64,000 nucleotides of DNA, from contig NZ_JAALCR010000001.1 of NCBI RefSeq assembly GCF_011065895.1, positions 496,001 through 560,000 on the forward strand. Direction: 5' to 3'. Positions within the stretch are counted from its first letter, which is position 1; every line of letters starts with the position of its first letter. The notes beneath the pieces are model-generated. The model ran no database searches. It was not told where the DNA came from and saw only the letters and a list, made by a program, of their open reading frames with translations. The position numbers and the translations under genes were made by a program. Below are positions 53,589-61,585 of the stretch, one piece after another. The DNA is from Paludisphaera rhizosphaerae. Its GTDB lineage: Bacteria > Planctomycetota > Planctomycetia > Isosphaerales > Isosphaeraceae.

Positions 53589-54806
53589 ATGCGACATCCC
53601 ACCGCAAGACGCATTGCGCAATTCGCTCTGACGGCTCTGGCGTTCCTGACCTGTCCGGTCTGGGCCGTCTCCCAGACGACGCCCCACAGGCTCCGGATCT
53701 CCACTCCCGTCCCGGCCGACATCCCCGTGACGCTGGCCGCGCCCGCCGGCCTGTCCCCAGGGCTTTACAGTTTGAAACCGGCCGATGGCCCGGCGATCCC
53801 CGCAGTCGTCCTGTCCGAGGGCGAGCATCGCTCACTCACCTTCATCGCCGGGGGAACGTCTAACTCAACGGAATTCACCCTCACGCCAGCCTCGGCCCCG
53901 ACCAAGCCGGAAGGGGGCGTGTCGATCACGTCGGAAGGCTCGAATCTGAAGATCGACATCAACGGCGCTCCGGTGGCGGTGCACCGAATCGACGGGCCTT
54001 ACAAGCCGTTCCTCTTCCCATTGCTCGGTCCCTCGGGTCAGCGAATGACTCGCTCGTACCCCATGGAAAAGATCGAGGGCGACGACACGGACCATCCTCA
54101 CCACGAGTCCTTCTGGTTCACCCACGGCAAGGTCAACGGCATCGACTTCTGGGACGTCAAGAAAGGATTGATCCGTGAGACGGCCCGCAAGATCGAGGCT
54201 GCGGGCCCCGTGCTGGGACGGGTCCGAACCCACGACGACTGGATCAGCCCAGACGGCTCCAAGGTCTGCGAGGACGAGCGCGTCCTGACCATCTACAACA
54301 CCAAGGGCGTGCGCATCCTCGACTTCGATGCGACCCTCAAAGCGACCGACAAACCGGTCGTTATGGGCGAAACGAAGGAAGGGAGCTTCGGTCTACGGGT
54401 GGCCTCGTCGATGGACGCCGAGCACAAGGACAAGACGAAGCCGAACGGCCAGATCGTCAACGCCGAAGGCCTCAAGGACGCCGCGGCCTGGGGCAAGCCC
54501 TCGGCGTGGGTCGACTACTCCGGACCGATCGACGGCAAGACCGCCGGCATCACGATCCTCAATAGTCCCCGGAGCTTCCGCTACCCCACGACCTGGCACG
54601 TCCGGACATATGGCCTCTTCGCCGCGAATCCGTTCGGAGGTCCCGACTTCAAGACCCCTGGATATGGGGAATACACCATCGCGCCAGGCCAGTCGATCCG
54701 GTTCGCATATCGCGTGATCCTTCACGACGGCGCAGGCGACCCCGCCGACATCGCCCGCTGGTTCGCTCTCTACGCCGAGCCGCCGGCCGCCTCCTGGGGC
54801 GAGTGA
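53589..54806 (+). CDS. PmoA-family (DUF6807) secreted protein
   Basis: 405 residues with a signal peptide (FALTALAFLTCPVWAVSQ). The body is the DUF6807/PmoA-like fold: YKPFLFPLLGPSGQRMTRSY, DHPHHESFWFTHGKVNGIDF with its His cluster, and NPFGGPDFKTPGYGEYTI. The name PmoA is a family label; it does not imply methane oxidation. These proteins are abundant in planctomycetes, often with glycan-degrading enzymes, and are thought to act on sugars. AAGGG precedes the ATG by three bases. The last 37 bases overlap the convergent cyclo-ligase gene. Confidence 0.88.
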   Translation: MRHPTARRIAQFALTALAFLTCPVWAVSQTTPHRLRISTPVPADIPVTLAAPAGLSPGLYSLKPADGPAIPAVVLSEGEHRSLTFIAGGTSNSTEFTLTPASAPTKPEGGVSITSEGSNLKIDINGAPVAVHRIDGPYKPFLFPLLGPSGQRMTRSYPMEKIEGDDTDHPHHESFWFTHGKVNGIDFWDVKKGLIRETARKIEAAGPVLGRVRTHDDWISPDGSKVCEDERVLTIYNTKGVRILDFDATLKATDKPVVMGETKEGSFGLRVASSMDAEHKDKTKPNGQIVNAEGLKDAAAWGKPSAWVDYSGPIDGKTAGITILNSPRSFRYPTTWHVRTYGLFAANPFGGPDFKTPGYGEYTIAPGQSIRFAYRVILHDGAGDPADIARWFALYAEPPAASWGE

Positions 54807-55387
54807 GGCCGGACCAGGATACGAGTCGCCGTGACCACCCCATTCAGGGGTGCGTCATGGGGCTCGACGGGAAGCGCGTCGAGGATCTGGACGTCGAACG
54901 CCGCGGCCCAGACCTCGACGCCCTTTCGGAGTTTCGGCAGAAGGCGGTCGTAATGCCCCGCTCCTCGGCCGACTCGGTTACAGCGCGCATCGAAGGCGAC
55001 GCCCGGCGCAAGGACCCACTCAATCGACTCGGGGGCGATGTCCGGCGCGTCAGGTCGAGGTTCGGGAATCCCGAGCGTCCCCGCGCGCAGATCGACCGCC
55101 GGGTCGCTGATCGCGTGCAGTACCATCCCTCTTGAGGCACGATCGACCCGCGGGCAGACCAGTCGCTTACCGGACTTCAAGGCGTCCGAAAGCAAAGGGG
55201 CCGTATCGATCTCTTCCGGGAAGGCCTTGATATAGAGGAGAACGCTCTCAGCCGCCTGATACGACGGAATCTCGATCACCCTATCCAGGATGCGCCGCTC
55301 CTGCTCGGCCCGATCTGATTCGCTCAGGTTCAGGACGGCGGAGATCGTCTCGACTCTTAGACGTCGTTTCTCAGGCGTCGTGGGCAT
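54770..55387 (-). CDS. 5-Formyltetrahydrofolate cyclo-ligase
   Basis: 205 residues from ATG 55387. The enzyme (YgfA/Fau) converts 5-formyl- to 5,10-methenyl-tetrahydrofolate with ATP. Typical elements: KRRLRVETISAVLNLSESD at the start, VLLYIKAFPEEIDT, and the C-terminal LAPGVAFDARCNRVGRGAGH followed by YDRLL. The gene starts 28 bases after the U-run of the RNA gene described next, so it depends on read-through or a promoter I cannot see. ssrS-ygfA linkage is the known arrangement in many proteobacteria. Confidence 0.92.
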   Translation of the reverse strand: MPTTPEKRRLRVETISAVLNLSESDRAEQERRILDRVIEIPSYQAAESVLLYIKAFPEEIDTAPLLSDALKSGKRLVCPRVDRASRGMVLHAISDPAVDLRAGTLGIPEPRPDAPDIAPESIEWVLAPGVAFDARCNRVGRGAGHYDRLLPKLRKGVEVWAAAFDVQILDALPVEPHDAPLNGVVTATRILVRPHSPQEAAGGSA

Positions 55388-55414
55388 GCGACCGCTCTGG
55401 GGCCGTCGGCCCAG

Positions 55415-55461
55415 AAAAAAAATGAGCCCGTGACTCCCCATCGAAATGGGGGGACACGGGC
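55415..55461 (-). terminator. Rho-independent terminator of the RNA gene
   Basis: Minus strand stem GCCCGTG / CACGGGC with inner CCCCAT / ATGGGG around a short loop (55426-55461), followed by TCAT and eight T residues (55415-55422). It is the strongest terminator in the window. Its 5' arm is the same sequence that closes the 6S-like stem, so the two folds compete. Confidence 0.85.
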
Positions 55462-55647
55462 GGAAGACCTCCACCGCAATGCCGTTGAGGCGCTTTTGAG
55501 AACCCGCAGTTCAGGTGGGAGCCGCAGACCTTCGAGAAGACTAGCTCCAAGAGGCCGATTTGGGATCCCTACGGGTTAAACGTTGGTTCGCCAAAAGGAC
55601 CGCCCCGTGTCGAACATGGCAGAGGCTCGTCCAGCCGAAGCCGGACT
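55415..55647 (-). ncRNA. ssrS: Candidate 6S RNA
   Basis: A non-coding transcript is bounded by a strong promoter and a strong terminator directly upstream of the cyclo-ligase, the classical place of 6S RNA. The sequence can form a closing stem (ACACGGGGCGG at 55600-55610 with CCGCCCGUGU at 55454-55463), an open middle, and an upper stem (AACCCGUAG with CUGCGGGUU). This is the long-hairpin-with-bubble plan of 6S RNA, which binds the housekeeping polymerase by mimicking an open promoter. The closed unit is about 165 bases, the primary transcript about 233 with a 5' UUCG hairpin. I infer identity from shape and context; I have not matched a covariance model. Confidence 0.6.
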
Positions 55648-55652
55648 CCCGG

Positions 55653-55681
55653 ATACTAGCCGATGAGGCCGGAGAAATCAA
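55653..55681 (-). promoter_or_regulatory. Promoter of the 6S-like RNA gene
   Basis: Minus strand TTGATT, 17 bases, TAGTAT, among the best matches to the housekeeping consensus in this window. The expected start is near 55647. Confidence 0.7.
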
Positions 55682-55727
55682 GGAAAACCGGCCCTCGCTA
55701 TGAACGCCCGAACATGTTTCTTTTAAC

Positions 55728-56501
55728 TCAGCCTGGGGCCTGGCGTTCGGCGTTTTGGTGCTCGGTCAGGCGACGGATTTCGTCGCGGATCCGGGCGGCC
55801 TCTTCGTAGCTCTCGTGGGCGATGGCTTCGCGCAGTTCGTCCTCGAGTCGAACGAGCGGGCCCTTGGGTCGATCCCGGTCGACGTCGGCCCGCCAGCGGA
55901 GCAGGAAGTTCAACTCGGAGCAGTCGGCCTCGCGGTCGGCCTGATTATACTCGCCGAGGAAGTCTCGGATTCGGCGGATTCCCTCGTCGATCCGGTCAAG
56001 CGCCGCCCCGACGTCGCTTCTCCCCAGTTCCTTGAGAGCGCGGGCGCGCGTGTTCATCATGGTGACGTAGGGACGATACTGATCGAACTCGATCTTGTCG
56101 CGGTTCCTCTCCGCATGGCGCGAGACGAAGGCGAAAAGGCGCAGGTTCCGCTCCGTGTCCCGAGCCACCATGTCGTAGAGCTGCAGGTGAAAGGCGGAGA
56201 GATAGCGGTGGTAATACTGCAGGCCTTCGCGCATCAAGGCCGCACAGTCGGACGGCTCGACAGTGAACTCGTCGCCGGCGTCGAGAGCCTCCTGGCGGCG
56301 GTTCTCGAAGTGCTCGAGCAGCGATTCGACTCCGAACGGCCGACGACCGTCGGGTCGGCCCTCGCATTCCATCTGGAGCACGCCCAGGTCGACGCGCATC
56401 TGGATCTTGTCGCGGCCGTCGTCGCCGGTGATGAGGCGGACCTGCAGATCGTCGGGATGGAAATCCCAGTCCGCCAGAACTCCGGTGATATCAAAACTCA
56501 A
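55728..56501 (-). CDS. UVR-motif protein of unknown function
   Basis: 257 residues from a TTG start with GGGGGGAG five bases upstream, which I find convincing. The C-terminus is a UvrB/UvrC (UVR) motif (VRLEDELREAIAHESYEEAA, RIRDEIRRL), a small helical hairpin used for protein contacts. The first 200 residues are helical and unfamiliar (LQYYHRYLSAFHLQLYDMVA, RNRDKIEFDQYRPYVTMMN). The protein lacks the nuclease and helicase parts of UvrB or UvrC, so it is not a repair enzyme by itself. McsA-like or regulatory roles are possible. Confidence 0.82.
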   Translation of the reverse strand: MSFDITGVLADWDFHPDDLQVRLITGDDGRDKIQMRVDLGVLQMECEGRPDGRRPFGVESLLEHFENRRQEALDAGDEFTVEPSDCAALMREGLQYYHRYLSAFHLQLYDMVARDTERNLRLFAFVSRHAERNRDKIEFDQYRPYVTMMNTRARALKELGRSDVGAALDRIDEGIRRIRDFLGEYNQADREADCSELNFLLRWRADVDRDRPKGPLVRLEDELREAIAHESYEEAARIRDEIRRLTEHQNAERQAPG

Positions 56502-56621
56502 GACGACTCCCCCCGCCCCGCCGCCGGGGCCCTCAGCGCGGCGACGCCTTCCGGGGTCGCCTCAAATCAATTCATATCACTCTACGGCCGGCCACCCGCG
56601 CCGGCAACCGCCGCGCAAACG

Positions 56622-56665
56622 ATCGCCCGCGGTCAACGCCCGAAAAGGCGACGACCGCGGGCGAT
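56622..56665 (-). terminator. Strong hairpin after the DUF4912 gene
   Basis: Perfect 13-base-pair stem ATCGCCCGCGGTC / GACCGCGGGCGAT with an inner CGCC / GGCG stem, 25 bases after the DUF4912 stop on the minus strand. The tail ATCGTTTG is only mildly U-rich. Confidence 0.65.
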
Positions 56666-56689
56666 GGTATTGGAGGCCGACGACGCGGA

Positions 56690-57784
56690 TTAGATCTCGT
56701 TGCCGTCGTGGATCATCGGCTCAAGTTCCTTGGTGTTGCGTTCGACGGCCAGGACGATCGTCCGCTCTTCCACGCCGTCGGCGCTGGCGGCGACAGCCGG
56801 GATGATCTGCCGCGAGTCGGGCAGGCTGAAGCGGACGGTGAAGGTGCCGTCGGGACGCAACTGCACAGGCTCGCCCTGAAGCGTGACCTGAGCGTTGGGC
56901 TCCGTAGTCCCGTAAACGATCAACTCCGCGTCGATCTCGAAGTGGAACCGACGGCCCAGCCCCGGCAGGGCGCCAAGCGACAGGTTCTGCATCGAGAGGC
57001 TCGACAGGGGCCGTCGCAGCCGCTCTTCAAAGAGGTCGTTGAGGTCGATCGAGCTTGAGGAATTCTGCTTGGCCGCGTGGAGCGTCGACGGGTTCTGGAC
57101 CCGCTCGAACTGCTGCTGAACGCTGGCCCAGTTCTCCTCAAGCGCGTCGGTGACGCCGGCTTTGGGGGTGGTCACGATGTTCGAGCGGGCCAGCACGTAG
57201 AACTTGCCCCGCCGCGAGAGGTAGCCGACGTCGATCCGGTAGGACCGCGGGGGCTTGACCACGTCGATGTACCAGTTGTTGACGCCGCCGTGGATCGGGA
57301 TGTCGCGGACGTGACGCTCAGTCGCGTTCGTCGTGTCCTCGCTGGTGACGTCCATCAGGCGGAGGATCGGTTGGGCGCTGTGCCATTCTTGCCCCAGGGC
57401 GGCCTGGGCGCGGGCCAACGTCGTCCGGCTCAACTCCCAGTGGGCGTGAAGCCAGTACGGGTCGCGGGCCAGGACGATGATCCGATCTTTCTGCGAGGCG
57501 TGGTCGAGAGTGTGAGAGACCGGAGCCGCAACCGGCGTGGCGGTCGGACGACGGACGGCGACGGGAGCAACCGGCGCCGGGGCGGCGGCCGCCGGCCGCT
57601 TCACGTTCTTGGGCGCCCGAGGAGCCGGTCGGTCCTTCTTGGCGCGAGCGGCGGCCGGACGGGCTGCCGACAAGGCCCGGATCAACTGGTCCTTCCGCAT
57701 CGCGTGCCACCCGGCGATGCCCCGCTCCTTGGCCATTTGCGACAGGTGCTTCTTGTTACAGTCCTTGAGCGCGTCGACGGTCAT
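56690..57784 (-). CDS. DUF4912 protein with Rho-N/SAP-like N-terminus
   Basis: 364 residues. The first 45 residues (VDALKDCNKKHLSQMAKERG, WHAMRKDQLIRALSA) form a small helical domain like the Rho N-terminal/SAP fold that binds nucleic acid. A basic Pro/Ala linker follows, then DUF4912: RIIVLARDPYWLHAHWELSR, NNWYIDVVKPPRSYRIDVGY and FYVLARSNIVTTPK. The C-terminal 100 residues form a beta domain (ELIVYGTTEPNAQVTLQGEP, DGTFTVRFSLPD) like a carbohydrate-binding or Ig fold. The biological role is unknown. Confidence 0.85.
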   Translation of the reverse strand: MTVDALKDCNKKHLSQMAKERGIAGWHAMRKDQLIRALSAARPAAARAKKDRPAPRAPKNVKRPAAAAPAPVAPVAVRRPTATPVAAPVSHTLDHASQKDRIIVLARDPYWLHAHWELSRTTLARAQAALGQEWHSAQPILRLMDVTSEDTTNATERHVRDIPIHGGVNNWYIDVVKPPRSYRIDVGYLSRRGKFYVLARSNIVTTPKAGVTDALEENWASVQQQFERVQNPSTLHAAKQNSSSSIDLNDLFEERLRRPLSSLSMQNLSLGALPGLGRRFHFEIDAELIVYGTTEPNAQVTLQGEPVQLRPDGTFTVRFSLPDSRQIIPAVAASADGVEERTIVLAVERNTKELEPMIHDGNEI

Positions 57785-57953
57785 TCGGGGCCACTCCAGC
57801 GCCTGGGACGCGGCGGACGCGTTCAGGCGGACGACGGTTGCGGGATTCTTCCGTGAGTGGACCGATCCGGAAAACTCCCTGTGTCCCGGATGAGGCTGGT
57901 CGAAAGCAAGCCGCCATGAATGGGATGGTCGCGAAAGGGACGCGTCGAGGACG

Positions 57954-58039
57954 AAAAAAAAACGGCCGTCGACCCATGCGGGCCGAGACCGTTATGCATT
58001 CATCCAGATTCGATTCGTCAAGTGCCAACGCGACGTCAT
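57954..58039 (-). promoter_or_regulatory. Possible leader peptide with T9 run (attenuator-like)
   Basis: Minus strand: GAGGGGG, seven bases, then ATG (58039) opening a 15-codon frame MTSRWHLTNRIWMNA that stops at 57992. A GC stem CGGCC / GGCCG and nine T residues (57954-57962) follow. The promoter at 58121-58149 would start this leader. A short peptide with two Trp codons before a hairpin and T run recalls attenuation, but the gene downstream has no known link to tryptophan. The T9 run is clear; the regulatory reading is weak. Confidence 0.3.
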
Positions 58040-58120
58040 CTCGGTTCCCCCTCGAATCTTCTGCCGGGGAGGTCGGGCAACCTTCGTTGCGACGACCGAT
58101 TCGGTGCTCGCCATGATCGG

Positions 58121-58149
58121 GGATACCACATTGACACAAACACTGTCAA
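58121..58149 (-). promoter_or_regulatory. Candidate promoter for the DUF4912 gene, with dyad
   Basis: Minus strand TTGACA, 17 bases, GTATCC. The -35 lies in a perfect inverted repeat ATTGACA-N7-TGTCAAT (58130-58150), so a second TTGACA faces the other way; the repeat could be an operator. Confidence 0.45.
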
Positions 58150-58289
58150 TTCCGATTTCCTCAGGGCGCGGCCAGATACGACCGGCCTTCTCGCCTGGCG
58201 AAAGTAGGAGGGTTCGGCGGGCCCAACTCCATCCCCGGGGCCGCCGAGGCGACTTCGTGAAAAATTTCCCAAACTGGCCCTCCGGGTGA

Positions 58290-58319
58290 TTGACAGGGGG
58301 CCTTTCGTACTGCTTAATG
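58290..58319 (+). promoter_or_regulatory. Promoter of the ATP synthase operon
   Basis: TTGACA, 18 bases, TTAATG with an extended-10 TG (TGCTTAATG). The expected start near 58326 gives a leader of about 115 bases before the GTG of atpZ. The rest of the spacer 57785-58440 holds the elements listed above. Confidence 0.6.
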
Positions 58320-58440
58320 GTACCTGCGTGCGACACGTTCCCCCCGGACGTCCATCGGACCACCCCCGCCCCGCGCATCGGCCTGACGGCTGACGGGTTC
58401 GAGGTGCGTCCCATCCTCGCTTCGGCGACCGGAGACGGAC

Positions 58441-58725
58441 GTGGACCACGACGAGGACTCGAGATCGGCGGTTTCGGTGGGTATGGCGTGGGGGACGCGC
58501 GTGACGGCCGTCGCCCTGGAGTTCGCCGTCCCCGGGGCCCTCGGTTACGCTCTGGACCTCTGGTTGGGTACGTCCCCCGGCTTCACTCTCGGGGGGGCGA
58601 TCCTCGGCCTGGCGATGGGGATGTATCACGTCCTCCAACTGCCCGCCGAGATGGCGCGAGCCCAACAGAATCGCCGCAGCCCGACGATGGACGGCGGCCC
58701 CGAACAAGACAAACACAGGCCTTAA
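58441..58725 (+). CDS. atpZ: F-type ATP synthase AtpZ/AtpI-like assembly protein
   Basis: 94 residues from a GTG start. Two hydrophobic hairpin segments (TRVTAVALEFAVPGALGYAL, GFTLGGAILGLAMGMYHVLQ) with Gly-rich packing match the AtpZ/AtpI family, which assists assembly of the c ring. It opens the operon directly before atpB, as is usual. The C-terminal 25 residues are a charged tail. Confidence 0.82.
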   Translation: MDHDEDSRSAVSVGMAWGTRVTAVALEFAVPGALGYALDLWLGTSPGFTLGGAILGLAMGMYHVLQLPAEMARAQQNRRSPTMDGGPEQDKHRP

Positions 58726-58785
58726 GCGTCGATCGACGTCCCAGGTTCGCCCCGGCCGGATCACGAAAGAAGACCCGACCCCACC

Positions 58786-59601
58786 ATGGCAGCACACGAC
58801 CCCCTCGCCCACGTCGTCGACCATCCCACCCTGGAACTCCCATGGCCTGTCGGACCGACGTACCAGCTTGAGCTCCACCTGCCGAACATCCTGGGGTTCC
58901 AGATCACCCGATTCATGGTGATGGAACTCATCGCGGCCGGGCTGGCCCTGGCGGTCCTGATCCCGACGGTGCGGCACATGCGCCGCAACGCCGTCACCAA
59001 GGGGGGGTTCTTCAACGCGATCGAGGCGATCCTCCTGTTCATCCGCGATCAGGTGGCCCGTCCGGCGATCGGTGGCCATGGGGCCGACAAGTTTCTGCCC
59101 TACCTTTGGACGGCCTTCTTCTTCGTGCTCTTCAGCAACCTGCTGGGAATGTTCCCGGGGTTCGCCTCGTCGACGGGGAACATCAACGTCACGGCGGTCC
59201 TGGCGCTCTCGACGCTGGGGGTCGTGGCCTGGGCGGGGATTCAGGAGTATGGGGTCGCGGGCTTCTTCAAGAACCTCGTGCCCCACGTGGACGTTCCTAA
59301 GCCGCTGAACTACTTCTTCTGGCCTCTCATGTTCGTCATCGAGCTGATGGGCCTTCTGATCAAGCACCTGGTCCTGGCGGTGCGACTCTTCGCCAACATG
59401 TTCGCCGGCCACGTCGTCCTCGCGGTGATCCTGGGATTCATCGTGGCGGCGCAGGGCTGGCTGTTCTATCTTGTCGCCCCGGCCAGCGTCGCGGGCGTCG
59501 TGGCGCTCAGCCTGCTGGAGTTGTTCGTCGCCTTCTTGCAGGCCTACGTCTTCACGTTCCTCTCGGCGATCTTCATCGGCTCGGCAGTGCACTCGCACTG
59601 A
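58786..59601 (+). CDS. atpB: ATP synthase F0 subunit a
   Basis: 271 residues with about six hydrophobic segments. Subunit a forms the proton half-channels beside the c ring. The essential Arg is in LLIKHLVLAVRLFANMFAGH, and the downstream helix has SLLELFVAFLQAYVFTFLSA. The N-terminal 60 residues contain an extra LPNILGFQITRFM stretch before the first helix. A gap of 206 bases follows before atpE. Confidence 0.96.
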   Translation: MAAHDPLAHVVDHPTLELPWPVGPTYQLELHLPNILGFQITRFMVMELIAAGLALAVLIPTVRHMRRNAVTKGGFFNAIEAILLFIRDQVARPAIGGHGADKFLPYLWTAFFFVLFSNLLGMFPGFASSTGNINVTAVLALSTLGVVAWAGIQEYGVAGFFKNLVPHVDVPKPLNYFFWPLMFVIELMGLLIKHLVLAVRLFANMFAGHVVLAVILGFIVAAQGWLFYLVAPASVAGVVALSLLELFVAFLQAYVFTFLSAIFIGSAVHSH

Positions 59602-59715
59602 CCTGACCGCCGGGGCCCGAGAGGCCCGCTCCGGGCGCGTCGCGGCCGCCCGGCGGGGACTGAGACCGAATCGTCCGCGAATGTCCGTCGAAGGGGGACG
59701 CCGACGAGGGAGCGT

Positions 59716-59746
59716 CCGACGTCGATCCGACGGATCGAGACGTCGG
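59716..59746 (+). other. Stem-loop in the atpB-atpE gap
   Basis: CCGACGT-CGATCC pairs with GGATCG-ag-ACGTCGG, 13 base pairs with a two-base bulge, 62 bases before atpE. It could protect or insulate the atpE transcript. Confidence 0.5.
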
Positions 59747-59807
59747 CGGTCCCTAGGAAAGTCCTCCGCTCTCCGCAGTCGTCACCAACTAGTCACCCGA
59801 GGGTTCG

Positions 59808-60101
59808 ATGAAACTGATCAAGTTCGGCGTTGTCGCTTTCGCCATGCTGCTCATGAGCCAGGGGGCCGCCGAGGCCCAGACCACCGAAGTCGCGGTCAAG
59901 GCCGTCGACTACCGCCCGATCGGCGCCGGCCTCATCATCATCGGCGCCGGCGTTGGCATCGGCATGCTGGCCAAGGCCGCCGTCGAGAGCATGGCCCGAC
60001 AGCCGGAGATCGCCGGCAACATCCAGGGCGCCATGATCATCGCCGCGGCCCTCATCGAAGGCGCCACGTTCTTCGCGCTGCTGCTGCAGCTCATCAGCTG
60101 A
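59808..60101 (+). CDS. atpE: ATP synthase F0 subunit c
   Basis: 97 residues. The first 24 residues are an extra hydrophobic leader (VVAFAMLLMSQGAAEAQ), so the protein may be made as a precursor. Then come two helices around the polar loop ARQPEIAG; the ion-binding Glu is in AALIEGATFF. The residues around it (no Gln in the first helix motif GVGIGML, and EGA rather than ES/T) fit proton rather than sodium coupling. GAGGG precedes the ATG by six bases. Hairpins flank the gene on both sides. Confidence 0.95.
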   Translation: MKLIKFGVVAFAMLLMSQGAAEAQTTEVAVKAVDYRPIGAGLIIIGAGVGIGMLAKAAVESMARQPEIAGNIQGAMIIAAALIEGATFFALLLQLIS

Positions 60102-60112
60102 ATCCCTCCGGA

Positions 60113-60143
60113 CCGGTCCGCGCTCCCTCGGGGCGCGGGCCGG
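60113..60143 (+). other. Stem-loop in the atpE-atpF gap
   Basis: CCGGTCCGCGC pairs with GCGCGGGCCGG (one G-U), loop TCCCTCGGG, 12 bases after the atpE stop. With the preceding stem-loop it brackets atpE. Confidence 0.5.
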
Positions 60144-60215
60144 CGCGGGATCGCCCACGACCCCGCAGTCGACGGCCCGACCCGTTCCCGATCCGTGAAC
60201 CTGAGAACCATTCCC

Positions 60216-60950
60216 ATGCTCCGCTTCCTGAAGTCCGCCCTGGGGTCCGGACTGGTCGCGACGGCCGCGGCGGCCCTCCTCGCCCCGCAAGCCTCCGCGA
60301 TCGAGGAGCCCCCGGCGGCCCACGCGGCTCCGGCCCAGGCCGCGGCGCACGCCCCCGCAGCCCCGGCTAGCTCCGTCGCTGCGGCTCCGGCCCACGCCGC
60401 AACGGCCCCGGCCCACGAAGAAGAACACAAGGCCAACCCGATGGAGCCCCAGATGGGGCTGGCCATCTGGACGGTCGTCGTTTTCGGCTGCCTCTTCGCT
60501 CTCCTCAGCAAGTACGCCTGGGGGCCGCTGACCGAGGCCCTCCACAGCCGCGAGGAACATCTGGAGCACACGCTGCACCAGACCGAGAAGGCCCGCAACG
60601 ACGCCGAGCTGCTCCTGGCCGAACACCGCAAGCTCATGGCTGAGTCCGACGACAAGGTCCGCGACCTGCTGTACCAGGCCCAGCGCAAGGCTGAGACCCG
60701 CGCCACGGAGATCCTCCGCCAGGCCCAGTCCGACGCCGACGCCTCCCGCGACCGCGCCCAGCGCGAGATCGCCGCGGCCCGCGACCAGGCCCTGGCCGAC
60801 ATCTGGACCCGCACGGCGGACGTCGCCGTCACGGTCGCCGGCCGCGCCCTGTCGCGTGAGCTGAGCGACAACGAGCGCAGCCGCCTGCTCGACGAGGCGA
60901 TCCGCGATCTGCCGGCCGCCCCGGCGAAATCGGGAGGCGCCTCCGCATGA
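60216..60950 (+). CDS. atpF: ATP synthase F0 subunit b
   Basis: 244 residues from ATG 60216; a GTG at 60195 would add seven. A signal-like segment (SGLVATAAAALLAPQASA) is followed by an Ala/Pro/His-rich linker of about 55 residues. The membrane helix (MGLAIWTVVVFGCLFALLS) and the long helical stalk (REEHLEHTLHQTEKARNDAE) then follow. The usual b subunit lacks the leader and linker, which make this form longer. Its stop overlaps the atpH start (ATGA). Confidence 0.93.
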   Translation: MLRFLKSALGSGLVATAAAALLAPQASAIEEPPAAHAAPAQAAAHAPAAPASSVAAAPAHAATAPAHEEEHKANPMEPQMGLAIWTVVVFGCLFALLSKYAWGPLTEALHSREEHLEHTLHQTEKARNDAELLLAEHRKLMAESDDKVRDLLYQAQRKAETRATEILRQAQSDADASRDRAQREIAAARDQALADIWTRTADVAVTVAGRALSRELSDNERSRLLDEAIRDLPAAPAKSGGASA

Positions 60951-61585
60951 CGACCCAGAGCCCCCCCGAGCGGTCCCGACGGCCCCTCTCCGAAGACGAG
61001 GCCGAGGCCGCCCACTCCTACGCCTCGGCCCTCCTCGGCGCCGCCGGCGGGGACGACGCGGTCGCCTCCACGCTTGAGGACCTCGACGCCTTCCGCGCCG
61101 AGGTGCTCGACGCCAACCCGAAGTTCTCCGACGTCCTCGCCTCCCCCAAGATCCCGACGTCCGACAAGGACCGGATCCTCGTGGACCTGTGCGAGGGGCG
61201 CGTCCAGGACGTCACGCTCCGCTTCCTCCGCGTCCTCAACCGCCACGGCCGACTCGGCCTGGCCGCCGCCGTCGCCGAAGAGGCCCGCCGGCTTTGGGAC
61301 CGTCGCCGGGGACGAGTCGCCGTCAAGGTCCGCACAGCAGCCCCCCTCGACCCGGCCCAGACCGAGGCGCTCCGCGCCAAGCTCGCCGGCCTGACTCAGG
61401 GAGGCGAACCCGTCCTCAACGTCGTCACGGACCCCGACCTTATCGGCGGCCTCGTCGTCCAGATCGGCGACGTGGTCCTCGACGCCTCGGTGCGAAACCG
61501 TCTTGAACAGATACGCCAGCGGCTGATCGAAGGAAAGACGCATGAAATTCAGAAGCGAAGAGATCAGTTCAGTCATCCAGCGTGA
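60947..61585 (+). CDS. atpH: ATP synthase F1 subunit delta
   Basis: 212 residues. Delta joins the b stalk to the top of the alpha-beta hexamer. The N-terminal helical bundle reads [16 protein letters not shown] and [19 protein letters not shown]; the C-terminal part has [20 protein letters not shown] and [15 protein letters not shown], typical of the family. It begins within the atpF stop and its end overlaps atpA by 44 bases, so the three are translated as a coupled block. Confidence 0.93.
   Translation: MTTQSPPERSRRPLSEDEAEAAHSYASALLGAAGGDDAVASTLEDLDAFRAEVLDANPKFSDVLASPKIPTSDKDRILVDLCEGRVQDVTLRFLRVLNRHGRLGLAAAVAEEARRLWDRRRGRVAVKVRTAAPLDPAQTEALRAKLAGLTQGGEPVLNVVTDPDLIGGLVVQIGDVVLDASVRNRLEQIRQRLIEGKTHEIQKRRDQFSHPA

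Noticed and set aside
53589-54806. A methane-oxidation function from the PmoA label
   Set aside because: The family name refers to DUF6807 proteins; there are no monooxygenase features.
57756-58139. A 127-codon minus-strand frame in the DUF4912 leader
   Set aside because: It overlaps the start of the DUF4912 gene and crosses the T9 run, with no recognisable domain.
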